The notes under the pieces: generated by a model
What the model saw: the letters and a program-made list of their open reading frames with translations, nothing else
Databases searched by the model: none
Told to the model about the DNA's origin: nothing
Position numbers and translations under genes: made by a program
Shown: piece after piece, positions 23,831 to 31,992 of the stretch
Position numbering within the stretch: position 1 is the stretch's first letter
Layout of the letters: each line of letters begins with the position of its first letter
From: Streptomyces rapamycinicus NRRL 5491
Lineage (GTDB): Bacteria > Actinomycetota > Actinomycetes > Streptomycetales > Streptomycetaceae
NCBI RefSeq assembly: GCF_024298965.1
Contig: NZ_CP085193.1
Location: forward strand, 6,820,001 to 6,884,000
DNA length: 64,000 bases
Reading direction: 5' to 3'

Positions 23831-23967
23831 GTCTGCGACGGTACGGGCACCCACTGACAATCGCTCTGACCTGTGCATTCGCTGACGGGCAGCCGGTTGT
23901 CAGTGGGGTGGTGCAGTGTGGTTCACGCGTCCGGAAACGGAGCGAGGAAACGAGTCGTGGGGGAGCT
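23831..23967. promoter_or_regulatory. Divergent control region of the five-gene module
   Basis: 137-bp spacer between the SWIM (minus) and MoxR (plus) starts. It is less G+C-rich than its flanks near 23850-23900 (ctgacaatcgctctgacctgtgc) and is the only obvious site for promoters of both arms. No palindrome stood out. Confidence 0.5.
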
Positions 23968-25113
23968 GTGACCGTCACTGTGCCCGGAACCGAATCCACC
24001 GATACGAGCGGGGCGGCAGAGGCCGCCGGAGCCGCGGAAGCGTTGCGTCCACATGCGGAGGACGCCTTCGCCGTCGAGCTGAGCGCACTGGCCGCGGCCG
24101 ACGACCGCCCGCGTCCCGCACGATGGCGGCTGTCGCCGTGGGCGGTCGCCACCTATCTGCTCGGCGGCACGCTGCCCGACGGCACCGTGATCACACCCAA
24201 GTACGTGGGCCCGCGGCGCATCGTCGAGGTCGCCGTCACCACCCTCGCCACCGACCGCGCCCTGCTGTTGCTGGGCGTGCCCGGCACCGCCAAGACATGG
24301 GTCTCGGAGCATCTGGCGGCGGCGGTCAGCGGTGACTCGACCCTGCTGGTCCAGGGCACCGCCGGGACGCCCGAGGAGGCCATCCGGTACGGGTGGAACT
24401 ACGCCCAGCTCCTCGCCCACGGCCCGAGCCGGGACGCTCTCGTGCCGAGCCCGGTGATGCGCGCGATGGCGGACGGCATGACCGCGCGCGTGGAGGAGCT
24501 GACGCGCGTCCCGGCCGATGTGCAGGACACGCTGATCACCATCCTGTCCGAGAAGACGCTGCCGATCCCGGAGCTGGGGGAGGAGGTCCAGGCGGTCCGC
24601 GGCTTCAACCTGATCGCGACCGCCAACGACCGCGACCGCGGGGTCAACGAACTCTCCAGCGCTCTGCGCCGCCGCTTCAACACGGTCGTGCTGCCGCTGC
24701 CCGCGACCCCGGAGGACGAGGTCGACATCGTCTCCCGCCGCGTCGCCCAGATCGGCCGCTCGCTGGAGCTCCCGGAGCTCCCGGAGGGCGTCGAGGAGAT
24801 CCGCCGGGTGGTCACGGTCTTCCGCGAGCTGCGCGACGGAGTGACCGGTGACGGCCGTACGAAGCTGAAGTCGCCCTCGGGCACGCTGTCCACGGCCGAG
24901 GCCATCTCCGTGGTCACCGGCGGCCTCGCGCTCGCCGCCCACTTCGGCGACGGCGTGCTCAGGTCGGGTGATGTGGCCGCGGGCATCCTGGGCGCGGTCG
25001 TCCGCGACCCGGCGGCCGACCGCGTGATCTGGCAGGAGTACCTGGAGACGGTGGTCCGTGAGCGCGAGGGCTGGAAGGACTTCTACCGCGCGTGCCGAGA
25101 GGTGACCGCATGA
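23968..25113 (+). CDS. MoxR-type AAA+ ATPase
   Basis: 381 residues from the GTG at 23968 (GGGGGAG upstream). It belongs to the MoxR/AAA_5 class of AAA+ ATPases that act with VWA-domain partners as chaperone-like or complex-activating machines. Motifs: Walker A GVPGTAKT (103-110); a Walker-B-like ARVEELTRVPADVQDTLI, in which the usual Asp-Glu is Glu-Glu; sensor 1 NLIATANDRDRGVNELSSAL; arginine finger region LRRRFNTVVLPLP. The C-terminal lid contains KLKSPSGTLSTAEAISVV. A ~30-residue acidic leader precedes the domain. Its TGA overlaps the DUF5682 start (ATGA). Confidence 0.92.
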   Translation: MTVTVPGTESTDTSGAAEAAGAAEALRPHAEDAFAVELSALAAADDRPRPARWRLSPWAVATYLLGGTLPDGTVITPKYVGPRRIVEVAVTTLATDRALLLLGVPGTAKTWVSEHLAAAVSGDSTLLVQGTAGTPEEAIRYGWNYAQLLAHGPSRDALVPSPVMRAMADGMTARVEELTRVPADVQDTLITILSEKTLPIPELGEEVQAVRGFNLIATANDRDRGVNELSSALRRRFNTVVLPLPATPEDEVDIVSRRVAQIGRSLELPELPEGVEEIRRVVTVFRELRDGVTGDGRTKLKSPSGTLSTAEAISVVTGGLALAAHFGDGVLRSGDVAAGILGAVVRDPAADRVIWQEYLETVVREREGWKDFYRACREVTA

Positions 25114-27719
25114 CGGGCGCCCCACGGGCGCGGGCCGCCGGCCCGCTGCTGCTGGGCGCGCGGCACCACGGGCCCGGGTCGGCGCGTGCGGTGCGGGCCG
25201 CGCTGGAGGCGTGCCCACCGCGCGTGGTGCTGATCGAGGGGCCGCCGGAGGCGGACGCGATCGTGGGGCTCGCCGCAGAGAAGGACATGCGCCCGCCGGT
25301 GGCGCTGCTCGCCCATGCCGCGGACGATCCGGGGCGCGCCGGATTCTGGCCGCTGGCCGGGTTCTCCCCGGAGTGGGCGGCCATCCAGTGGGCGCTGGCC
25401 CATGAGGTTCCGGTGCGGTTCATCGATCTCCCGGCGGCCAACTCGCTGGCCATGGCGGCGAAGAGGCCCCCGGCGCCCTCGCCCGCCCCGGCCGGTCCGG
25501 CGAACCCGCACACCCCGGTTGATCCGGCTGATCGGGCCGATCCGCCCGCCCCGGCCGACCAAATCGACCCGGGTGACCCGGCCGCCCCGGGCGGCCAAGC
25601 GGCTCCGGTCGCCGACCAGGCCGAGCGGATGCGTGTCGATCCACTGGCCGTGCTCTCCGAGGCGGCCGGATACGACGATCCGGAGCGCTGGTGGGAGGAC
25701 GTCATCGAGCACCGCGGCACCGGCGGCGCTGAGGCGTTCACGGCCGTGGCGGAGGCCATGGGGGCGCTGCGCGCCGAGTACGGGCACGGCGGGCACGAGG
25801 ACGACGCGGTGCGCGAGGCCCATATGCGGCTGCGGCTGCGCGAGGCCCGGCGGGAGTTCGGGGACGAGGTCGCGGTCGTCTGCGGGGCCTGGCACGTACC
25901 GGCGCTCGGGGAGCGGACCACCGTGGCCGCCGACCGGAAGCTCCTCAAGGGGCTGCCCAAGGTCAAGACCGAGATCAGCTGGGTGCCGTGGACCCACCGG
26001 CGGCTGGCCCGGCACAGCGGATACGGGGCCGGCATCACCTCGCCCGGCTGGTACGACCATCTCTTCCACGCCCCGGACCGGCCCGTCGAGCGCTGGCTCA
26101 CCAAAGTCGCCGGGCTGCTGCGGGACGAGGATTTCGCGGTCTCCTCGGCCCATGTCATCGAGGCCGTAAGGCTCGCCGAAACCCTGGCCGCCATGCGCGG
26201 ACGCCCGCTCGCCGGGCTCGCCGAGACCCTCGACGCCGTGCGGGCGGTGATGTGCGACGGCTCCGATGTGCCGATCGCGCTCGTCCAGGACCGGCTCGTG
26301 GTCGGCGACACCCTGGGCGAAGTGCCCGAGTCGGCTCCGGCGGTGCCGCTCCAGCGCGATCTGACGCGCACCCAGCGCTCGCTGCGGCTCAAGCCCGAGG
26401 CGCTGGAGCGCGAGCTGGAGCTGGACCTGCGCAAGGAGACCGACGCGGGACGCAGCCGTCTGCTGCACCGGCTGCGGCTCCTCGGGGTCGGCTGGGGCAC
26501 CCCGGCCGTCTCGCGCGGCAGCACCGGCACCTTCAGGGAGACCTGGCGGCTGCGGTGGGAGCCGGAGCTGGCCGTGCGGGTCGCCGAGGCGGGGGTGTGG
26601 GGCACCACAGTGCTGTCGGCGGCCACCGCCAAGGCGGAGACCGAGGCCCGGAGCGCCAAGGGGCTCGCCGAGGTCACCGAGTTGGCCGAGCGCTGTCTGC
26701 TCGCCGGGCTCTCCGGGGCCCTCCCCATCGTGATGCGCTCGCTCGCCGACCGGGCCGCGCTCGACGCGGACGTCGGCCATCTCGCCCAGGCCCTGCCCGC
26801 CCTGGTGCGCTCGGTGCGCTACGGGGACGTACGGGGCACCGGAACGGCCGCGCTCGGCGAGGTGGCGGTCGGGCTGGCCGAGCGGATCCTGGTCGGGCTG
26901 CCGCCCGCCTGTGTCGGTCTCGACGCCGACGGCGCCGCCGAGATGCGCCGCCATATGGAGGCCGTGCACCGGGCGATCGCCCTGCTGTCGGAGACAGAGT
27001 CGGCCGGGACAGAGGCAGGAACCGGGACAGAGTCGGCCGGGACAGAGATGGGAACCGGAACAGAGACCGGGACGCAGCCACACACGTGGACCGACATGTC
27101 GACTATGGACTTGTCGACAGCCGAGACGCGGGCGGCCGAGCCCCGCGCCGCCGACGGTCTACGGGCCCGCTGGGCCGCCATGCTGCGCAACCTCGCCGGG
27201 CGGGACGGCACCCCCGCCACCCCCGGGCTGATCCGGGGCCGCGCCGCGCGGCTGCTGCTGGACGACGGCCGGCTCGCCGAGGACGAGGCGGCCCGGCTGA
27301 TGGGGCTCGCGCTCTCGCCCGGCACCCAGCCGCCCGAAGCGGCCTCCTGGATCGAGGGGTTCATCGGCGGCGGCGCGGGCGGCGGCATGCTGCTCGTCCA
27401 CGACGAGCGGCTGCTCGGCCTGGTCGACCGCTGGCTGGTATCCGTTCCCGCCGAAGCGTTCACCGACGTCCTGCCGCTGCTGCGGCGCACCTTCTCCGCG
27501 TACGACACCGGCGTGCGCCGCACCCTGGGCGAGCTGGTCCGCCGGGGCCCCGCGGTCGACGGGTCCACCGTAGTCGGCGGCCAAGGCGCCCCCGCCGCAC
27601 CCGGCTTCGGCCCCGGGCTGGACCCGGACCGAGCGGCGGCCGTCGTACCGACGGTGCGGCTGCTGCTGGGCCTCGATCCCGCCCCGCACGCCAACGACTC
27701 CATGGAGGCAGCCCGATGA
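25110..27719 (+). CDS. DUF5682 family protein of the MoxR-VWA module
   Basis: 869 residues; the start overlaps the MoxR stop. The N-terminus reads LLLGARHHGPGSARAV followed by VVLIEGPPEADAIV. The G-x-x-H...S then I/L-E-G pattern resembles the TraB/TIKI/ChaN/EreA fold, a metal- or His/Glu-dependent hydrolase group (inference). Two disordered inserts are present: a Pro/Asp/Ala stretch at about 120-165 and a Thr/Glu/Gly stretch at about 625-665 with an 11-residue tandem repeat (DNA 26993-27058). The middle part carries a conserved VAVVCGAWHVPAL, which fits the His-bearing strand seen in EreA/TraB-like enzymes. The rest is helical. The stop overlaps the VWA start (ATGA). Role unknown: probably the effector or substrate-handling member. 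Confidence 0.85.
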   Translation: MTGAPRARAAGPLLLGARHHGPGSARAVRAALEACPPRVVLIEGPPEADAIVGLAAEKDMRPPVALLAHAADDPGRAGFWPLAGFSPEWAAIQWALAHEVPVRFIDLPAANSLAMAAKRPPAPSPAPAGPANPHTPVDPADRADPPAPADQIDPGDPAAPGGQAAPVADQAERMRVDPLAVLSEAAGYDDPERWWEDVIEHRGTGGAEAFTAVAEAMGALRAEYGHGGHEDDAVREAHMRLRLREARREFGDEVAVVCGAWHVPALGERTTVAADRKLLKGLPKVKTEISWVPWTHRRLARHSGYGAGITSPGWYDHLFHAPDRPVERWLTKVAGLLRDEDFAVSSAHVIEAVRLAETLAAMRGRPLAGLAETLDAVRAVMCDGSDVPIALVQDRLVVGDTLGEVPESAPAVPLQRDLTRTQRSLRLKPEALERELELDLRKETDAGRSRLLHRLRLLGVGWGTPAVSRGSTGTFRETWRLRWEPELAVRVAEAGVWGTTVLSAATAKAETEARSAKGLAEVTELAERCLLAGLSGALPIVMRSLADRAALDADVGHLAQALPALVRSVRYGDVRGTGTAALGEVAVGLAERILVGLPPACVGLDADGAAEMRRHMEAVHRAIALLSETESAGTEAGTGTESAGTEMGTGTETGTQPHTWTDMSTMDLSTAETRAAEPRAADGLRARWAAMLRNLAGRDGTPATPGLIRGRAARLLLDDGRLAEDEAARLMGLALSPGTQPPEAASWIEGFIGGGAGGGMLLVHDERLLGLVDRWLVSVPAEAFTDVLPLLRRTFSAYDTGVRRTLGELVRRGPAVDGSTVVGGQGAPAAPGFGPGLDPDRAAAVVPTVRLLLGLDPAPHANDSMEAAR
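26993..27058. repeat. 33-bp in-frame tandem duplication in the DUF5682 gene
   Basis: Two consecutive 33-bp units beginning gacagagtcggccgggacag, each encoding an 11-residue Thr/Glu/Ser/Gly repeat in a disordered linker. Confidence 0.8.
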
Positions 27720-29047
27720 CGCACGGCGCCCCTTACGTCGATGCCGAACCCCTCGTCGATGCCGAACCCCACGGCGGTGCCGACCCCCACGGCGACCCCG
27801 CCCCCAACCACGACAGCCCCCAGAGCGACCATGCCCACCCCCGGACCGACCAGGAACGGCTGCGGCGCTGGCGGCTGGTGCTCGGCGGCCAGGGCGCCGA
27901 CGGCACCGGCTGTTCGCTCAGCGGGGCCGACGCCGCCATGGACCGCACGCTCGAGGCCCTCTACGGCTCCGGAGGTGGCGACGGCGCGGGCGGCAGCGGC
28001 ACGGCCGTCGGGCGCAGCGGCGGCTCCCAGGGTGCCGGGAGCGGCGCGCGCTCCGGTGGGCTCGGCGGTTCCGCGCCGCAAGTGGCCCGCTGGCTCGGTG
28101 ACATCCGTACGTACTTCCCCACCTCCGTCGTCCAGGTCATGCAGCGCGACGCCATCGACCGGCTGGGGCTGTCCGCCCTGCTGCTGGAGCCGGAGATGCT
28201 GGAGGCCGTGGAGGCGGACGTCCATCTCGTGGGCACTCTGCTGTCCCTCAACAAGGTGATGCCGGAGACGACCAAGAACACCGCGCGGGCCGTCGTCCGT
28301 AAGGTCGTCGAGGATCTGGAGAAGCGGCTGGCGACCCGTACCCGCGCCACCCTCACCGGGGCGCTCGACCGCTCCGCCCGGATCAGCCGCCCGCGCCACC
28401 GGGACATCGATTGGGGCCGCACCATCCGGGCCAACCTCAAGAACTACCTGCCCGACCACCGGACGGTCGTCCCCGAGCGGCTCATCGGATACGGGCGGGC
28501 GGCCCGCGGGGTGAAGAAGGACGTGGTGCTGTGCGTCGACCAGTCGGGGTCGATGGCCGCGTCCGTGGTCTACACCTCGGTCTTCGGCGCCGTGCTCGCC
28601 TCGATGCGCTCCCTCGCCACCCGGCTGGTCGTCTTCGACACCTCCGTGGTCGACCTGACCGAGGAGCTCGACGATCCGGTGGACGTCCTCTTCGGCACCC
28701 AACTCGGCGGCGGCACCGACATCAACCGCGCGCTGGCCTACTGCCAGTCGCAGATCACCCGCCCCGCCGACACCGTTGTCGTCCTCATCAGCGACCTCTA
28801 CGAGGGCGGCATACGCGAGGAGATGCTGGGCCGGGTCACCGCGATGAAGGCGTCCGGGGTGCAGTTCGTGACGCTGCTCGCGCTGTCCGACGAGGGGGCG
28901 CCGAGCTACGACCGCGAGCACGCGGCGGCCCTCGCCGCGCTGGGCGCGCCCGCCTTCGCCTGCACCCCCGATCTCTTCCCGGACGTGATGGCCGCGGCCA
29001 TCGAACGACGTCAACTGCCTATACCGGACATGGCGATGCATCAGTGA
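27716..29047 (+). CDS. VWA domain protein (MoxR partner)
   Basis: 443 residues; the ATG overlaps the DUF5682 stop. The N-terminus is His/Asp/Pro-rich (residues 1-45), followed by WRLVLGGQGADGTGCSLSG. A Gly/Ser-rich linker (85-115) precedes a helical domain, then the von Willebrand A domain with an intact MIDAS: D275-Q-S-G-S-M, the Thr in GGGTD (Asp335) and the Asp in ISDLYEGG. The layout resembles CoxE-type VWA proteins that pair with MoxR ATPases. It should bind a metal-dependent ligand and transmit the ATPase's action to DUF5682/DUF5691/SWIM partners (inference). Last gene of the plus arm. Confidence 0.92.
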   Translation: MTHGAPYVDAEPLVDAEPHGGADPHGDPAPNHDSPQSDHAHPRTDQERLRRWRLVLGGQGADGTGCSLSGADAAMDRTLEALYGSGGGDGAGGSGTAVGRSGGSQGAGSGARSGGLGGSAPQVARWLGDIRTYFPTSVVQVMQRDAIDRLGLSALLLEPEMLEAVEADVHLVGTLLSLNKVMPETTKNTARAVVRKVVEDLEKRLATRTRATLTGALDRSARISRPRHRDIDWGRTIRANLKNYLPDHRTVVPERLIGYGRAARGVKKDVVLCVDQSGSMAASVVYTSVFGAVLASMRSLATRLVVFDTSVVDLTEELDDPVDVLFGTQLGGGTDINRALAYCQSQITRPADTVVVLISDLYEGGIREEMLGRVTAMKASGVQFVTLLALSDEGAPSYDREHAAALAALGAPAFACTPDLFPDVMAAAIERRQLPIPDMAMHQ

Positions 29048-29215
29048 TCCGGGGCTTGCGCCGACCCCTGTGGGTCGTGCAAGGATCATCCCCGTCGCCC
29101 AGGACATGAATCCAGCCATCCGGTTGGCGATGTCGTCCTGTTCCGGCGGCCCACAAGCCATATCGCCACGCTTACGTGCCCGTTGTACGACTCGTACTCA
29201 GGGAAGGCCCCGCTC

Positions 29216-30088
29216 GTGTCTGTCACGTCCGCCATGCCTGTCGCCGTGCGCCTGCCGCGCACGGTGGCCGCGCGGCGGGCCCTGCTGGCGGCGCTCTTCC
29301 TCGGTGGCTTCCTCGCCCTGGGGTTCCTCTTCGGCGGCAGCGCTCACGCCGCCGAGCGGAGCGACCAGGGCGCTGCCGTCGGTGCGACGAGCGAACAGGC
29401 CGGTGTCTCTGCCGACCGCTCCGGTGTCTCCCGGCTGCTCGACCCCTCGGGTGTCGAGCGGGCGCGGCAGCAGGTGGAGCGCACCACGCACAAGGCCCAG
29501 GACGTCGTACAGGAAGCCGTGCGGCCCATCCAGGAGCCGGTCGAGCGCCAGGCGCAGAAGATCACCAAGCCGATAGACGACCTGGTCGGCGGCGCCACCA
29601 GCGGCGAGCTGCCGGTGCGCCTTCCCGAGGTCGGCATCGGTGACGCGATCGGCGTGGGTCCCCAGGACTCCGCGGCGCACCACGGCCCGGCCGCCGGGCA
29701 CCACGCGGCCAGGGCCGAACCGGCGACCGTGCACGAGGCGGCGCCCGCGGCGCCAGAGCCGATGGGGCCCGGGGCACACGCCCAGGCCGTCATCGCACAC
29801 GCCGACGCGGCCGTCTCCCGCGACGGGCACGGGCCCGTCGTCCGGGCGGCCGTCTCCGGCACCGGCCCGGACGGTGGCGCCCCGGCGCCGCTGCCCCTTC
29901 CGCGGTCCCCGCTCGGGGCCACCTCCCAGTACACCGGCGACAGCGGCGCTTCCCGTGGCGGGAACACCCAGGCCGCTCTTCCGCCGTCCGGCGTGCCGTC
30001 CTTCGGGCTGAAGCCCGGTACGGTCCGCGCGGAGAGCTCGGCGCCGACGCGCGAGCGGTTCAACGAAGTCCTCGAATTCCCCGGCTAG
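29216..30088 (+). CDS. Secreted low-complexity protein, function unknown
   Basis: 290 residues from the GTG at 29216 (AGGGAAGG upstream). Clear signal peptide: VRLPRTVAARRALLAALFLG, FLALGFLFG, then AHAAE. The mature part is disordered: a Gln/Glu/Arg segment (ARQQVERTTHKAQDVVQ; IQEPVERQAQKITKPIDDL) and then an Ala/His/Pro/Gly-rich stretch ending ERFNEVLEFPG. No domain recognised and no LPxTG anchor. It is followed by a hairpin (30088-30147) and another secreted repetitive protein. Possibly a cell-surface protein of aerial growth, by similarity of style only. The preceding 168 bp show no other gene. Confidence 0.75.
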   Translation: MSVTSAMPVAVRLPRTVAARRALLAALFLGGFLALGFLFGGSAHAAERSDQGAAVGATSEQAGVSADRSGVSRLLDPSGVERARQQVERTTHKAQDVVQEAVRPIQEPVERQAQKITKPIDDLVGGATSGELPVRLPEVGIGDAIGVGPQDSAAHHGPAAGHHAARAEPATVHEAAPAAPEPMGPGAHAQAVIAHADAAVSRDGHGPVVRAAVSGTGPDGGAPAPLPLPRSPLGATSQYTGDSGASRGGNTQAALPPSGVPSFGLKPGTVRAESSAPTRERFNEVLEFPG

Positions 30089-30147
30089 GGCAGACCTCAC
30101 CCCCGTCTGTATGAGACCTGCCGCGCGGGGGCGGGTCAGGTCTGCCC
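30088..30147 (+). terminator. Hairpin after the first secreted protein gene
   Basis: GGGCAGACCT (30088-30097) pairs with AGGTCTGCCC (30138-30147). Inside, CCCCCG and CGGGGG can pair, giving a nested stem. It begins on the stop codon of the upstream gene. Either a terminator or a leader attenuator for the gene at 30188. Confidence 0.6.
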
Positions 30148-30187
30148 GTCCGAAACCCCTCTTGACTTTCGAAGGACTTCCTCCACC

Positions 30188-31645
30188 ATGCGCAACAACC
30201 TTCGCCGCTCCATCCTCGTAGCCGCTGCCGCCACCGGTATCTGGGCCCTCGGCTCGGCCGCCGCCTCCGCCGCCGAGAACCCGGCCGTCCCCTCCACCGA
30301 CGGTGTCACCAGCACCGTGGACGGCGTGACCAAGACGGTCGACGGTGTGACCGGCGGCGTGGCCGACACCTCCAAGGTGACCGACACCGCGAAGAAGACC
30401 GTGGACGGCGCCGCCTCCACCGTCGACGGCGTCACCGCCCCGGTGCGGGACCGCGTCCCCGGCGCCGAGAACCTGCCGCGGGTCTCGGATGTCACCAAGA
30501 CCGTCGAGCACACCACCGACGGCCTGACCGGCGACGTCGCCGGCAAGCCGGACAAGGTCGTCAAGAAGGCCCACAAGGCGGTCAAGGGCGTCGAGAAGAC
30601 CGTCAAGAAGACCACCGACCTCGACCTGCCCACCGGCGAGGTCCCCGGCGTCGTGCCCAGCCTGCCCGGCCTCGGCTCGCTGCCGACGACCCTGCCCGAC
30701 ACCTCCACGCTGCCCACCGGCTCGCTGCCGAACGTCGACGGCGTCACGGGCCAGCTGCCCACCGAGCTCCCCGCCACCCCGAAGCTGCCCACCGCCCCGG
30801 GCTCGGCCAATGACCTGCTCGCCTCCCTCTCCGGCGCCGGGATCCGCCCGGAGGAGCTGACCGGCAAGGTGCAGGGTGTCGTCGGCACCACCAAGCCGGC
30901 CGTGGACGGTGTGGCCTCGGACGTGCTGCCGCCCGCCGTGTACCGCCTCGTGGTCAAGGTCGTCCCGGTCGCCGAGCGGACCGTGGGTGACACCGGTGCG
31001 CTGGCCGACGACGCCGTCGCCCGCACCACCCCGTACGTGGACGTCGTGACCGGCAGCGCCGAGGGCTTCGCGCTGGGCACCGCCTCCAACGTGGTTCCGG
31101 CCGCCCAGGACACCGTCGACCGCCTGGTGCCGGTGGTGGTGAGCGTGCCGTCCACCGCCGTGCCGTTCGCGCAGGACGTGGCGGGCACCACCGTGCCGTT
31201 CGCCCACGGGCTGGCCACCGGCGTGGTCGGGAACGCCCAGACCACCGTGGGGAACGCCAAGGACGGTGCGCTGAGCCTGCTCCCGGCGGTGCCCACCGAC
31301 CTGACCGACGTCGCCAACATCCCGGCCCTCCCGGTGCTCCCGGCGGACCTGCCGCAGCTCCCCGCGGACCTGCCGACCGTCCCGGCCGACCTGCCGCAGC
31401 TCCCCGCCGAGCTCCCGCAGCTCCCCACCGACCTCCCGCAGGTCCCCGCCGACCTGCCGCAGCTCCCGGCGGACCTGCCGCAGCTTCCCGCGGACCTGCC
31501 GCAGCTCCCGGCCGACCTGCCGCAGCTCCCGACCGTTCCGGCCGACCTGCCGCAGCTGCCGGCTGACCTCCCGCAGGTTCCGGCGGACCTGCCCTCCGTC
31601 CCGGTCCAGCTGCCGACCGTTCCGGGCACGCTCCCGACCGTCTGA
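30188..31645 (+). CDS. Secreted protein with Pro-Ala-Asp-Leu heptad repeats
   Basis: 485 residues. The ATG at 30188 has AAGGACTTCC upstream. Signal peptide: RNNLRRSILVAAAATGIWAL ending near AAASAAE. Residues 35-85 repeat a DGVT/TVDGVTKTV motif. The middle is Val/Thr/Pro-rich with short hydrophobic stretches. The C-terminal ~100 residues are a heptad repeat: about twelve copies of PADLPQL variants (PAELPQL, PTDLPQV, PADLPTV), then PVQLPTV and PGTLPTV. No sorting motif. This architecture suggests an extended wall-spanning or surface fibre. Function unknown. DNA identity among the repeats is high, so slippage is likely. A terminator follows at 31728-31763. Confidence 0.8.
   Translation: MRNNLRRSILVAAAATGIWALGSAAASAAENPAVPSTDGVTSTVDGVTKTVDGVTGGVADTSKVTDTAKKTVDGAASTVDGVTAPVRDRVPGAENLPRVSDVTKTVEHTTDGLTGDVAGKPDKVVKKAHKAVKGVEKTVKKTTDLDLPTGEVPGVVPSLPGLGSLPTTLPDTSTLPTGSLPNVDGVTGQLPTELPATPKLPTAPGSANDLLASLSGAGIRPEELTGKVQGVVGTTKPAVDGVASDVLPPAVYRLVVKVVPVAERTVGDTGALADDAVARTTPYVDVVTGSAEGFALGTASNVVPAAQDTVDRLVPVVVSVPSTAVPFAQDVAGTTVPFAHGLATGVVGNAQTTVGNAKDGALSLLPAVPTDLTDVANIPALPVLPADLPQLPADLPTVPADLPQLPAELPQLPTDLPQVPADLPQLPADLPQLPADLPQLPADLPQLPTVPADLPQLPADLPQVPADLPSVPVQLPTVPGTLPTV
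31338..31638 (+). repeat. 21-bp coding tandem repeats (about 14 units)
   Basis: Repeats of the type ccggcggacctgccgcagctc encode the seven-residue PADLPQL series at the C-terminus of the secreted protein. Unit-to-unit differences are mainly at third codon positions. Confidence 0.85.
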
Positions 31646-31727
31646 TCGCTCCGGCGGGCGTCAGGCAGTCAGGCCGTGAAGGCCATGAAGGCAGCGAAAC
31701 CGTAAAACCGTAAGGCAAGCGACATCG

Positions 31728-31763
31728 ACCGGGCGGCCCTCGTTGGGGAGGGGGCTGCCCGGT
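31728..31763 (+). terminator. Hairpin terminator after the secreted repeat protein
   Basis: ACCGGGC (31728-31734) pairs with GCCCGGT (31757-31763), with further imperfect G/C pairing inside. Confidence 0.6.
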
Positions 31764-31785
31764 TGTCGTACGGAGATAGATGGAA

Positions 31786-31806
31786 ACGGTCGCGATCTGT
31801 GACCGT
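31786..31806. promoter_or_regulatory. Palindrome ACGGTC-N9-GACCGT upstream of sucCD
   Basis: Perfect six-base arms with a 9-bp spacer, 187 bp before the sucC start. The region 31645-31992 holds no gene; it also has a repeated cggagata (31771-31778 and 31852-31859). Candidate operator; no known regulator is assigned. Confidence 0.35.
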
Positions 31807-31992
31807 AATCACCGCTCCAGTGTGATCTGCGATTTAGGGCCGCACGGCCCACGGAGATAACCTGCGAGACGGACATGCCGCGTACCCGGCGATCGTGTGC
31901 CGCCCTCGTTAAAGATCGCGTCCTCACGCTGCCCCCGCGGCACGCCCGCGCTGATAACGACCGCGATATCCATGGAAAAGGGACGGACGCGC

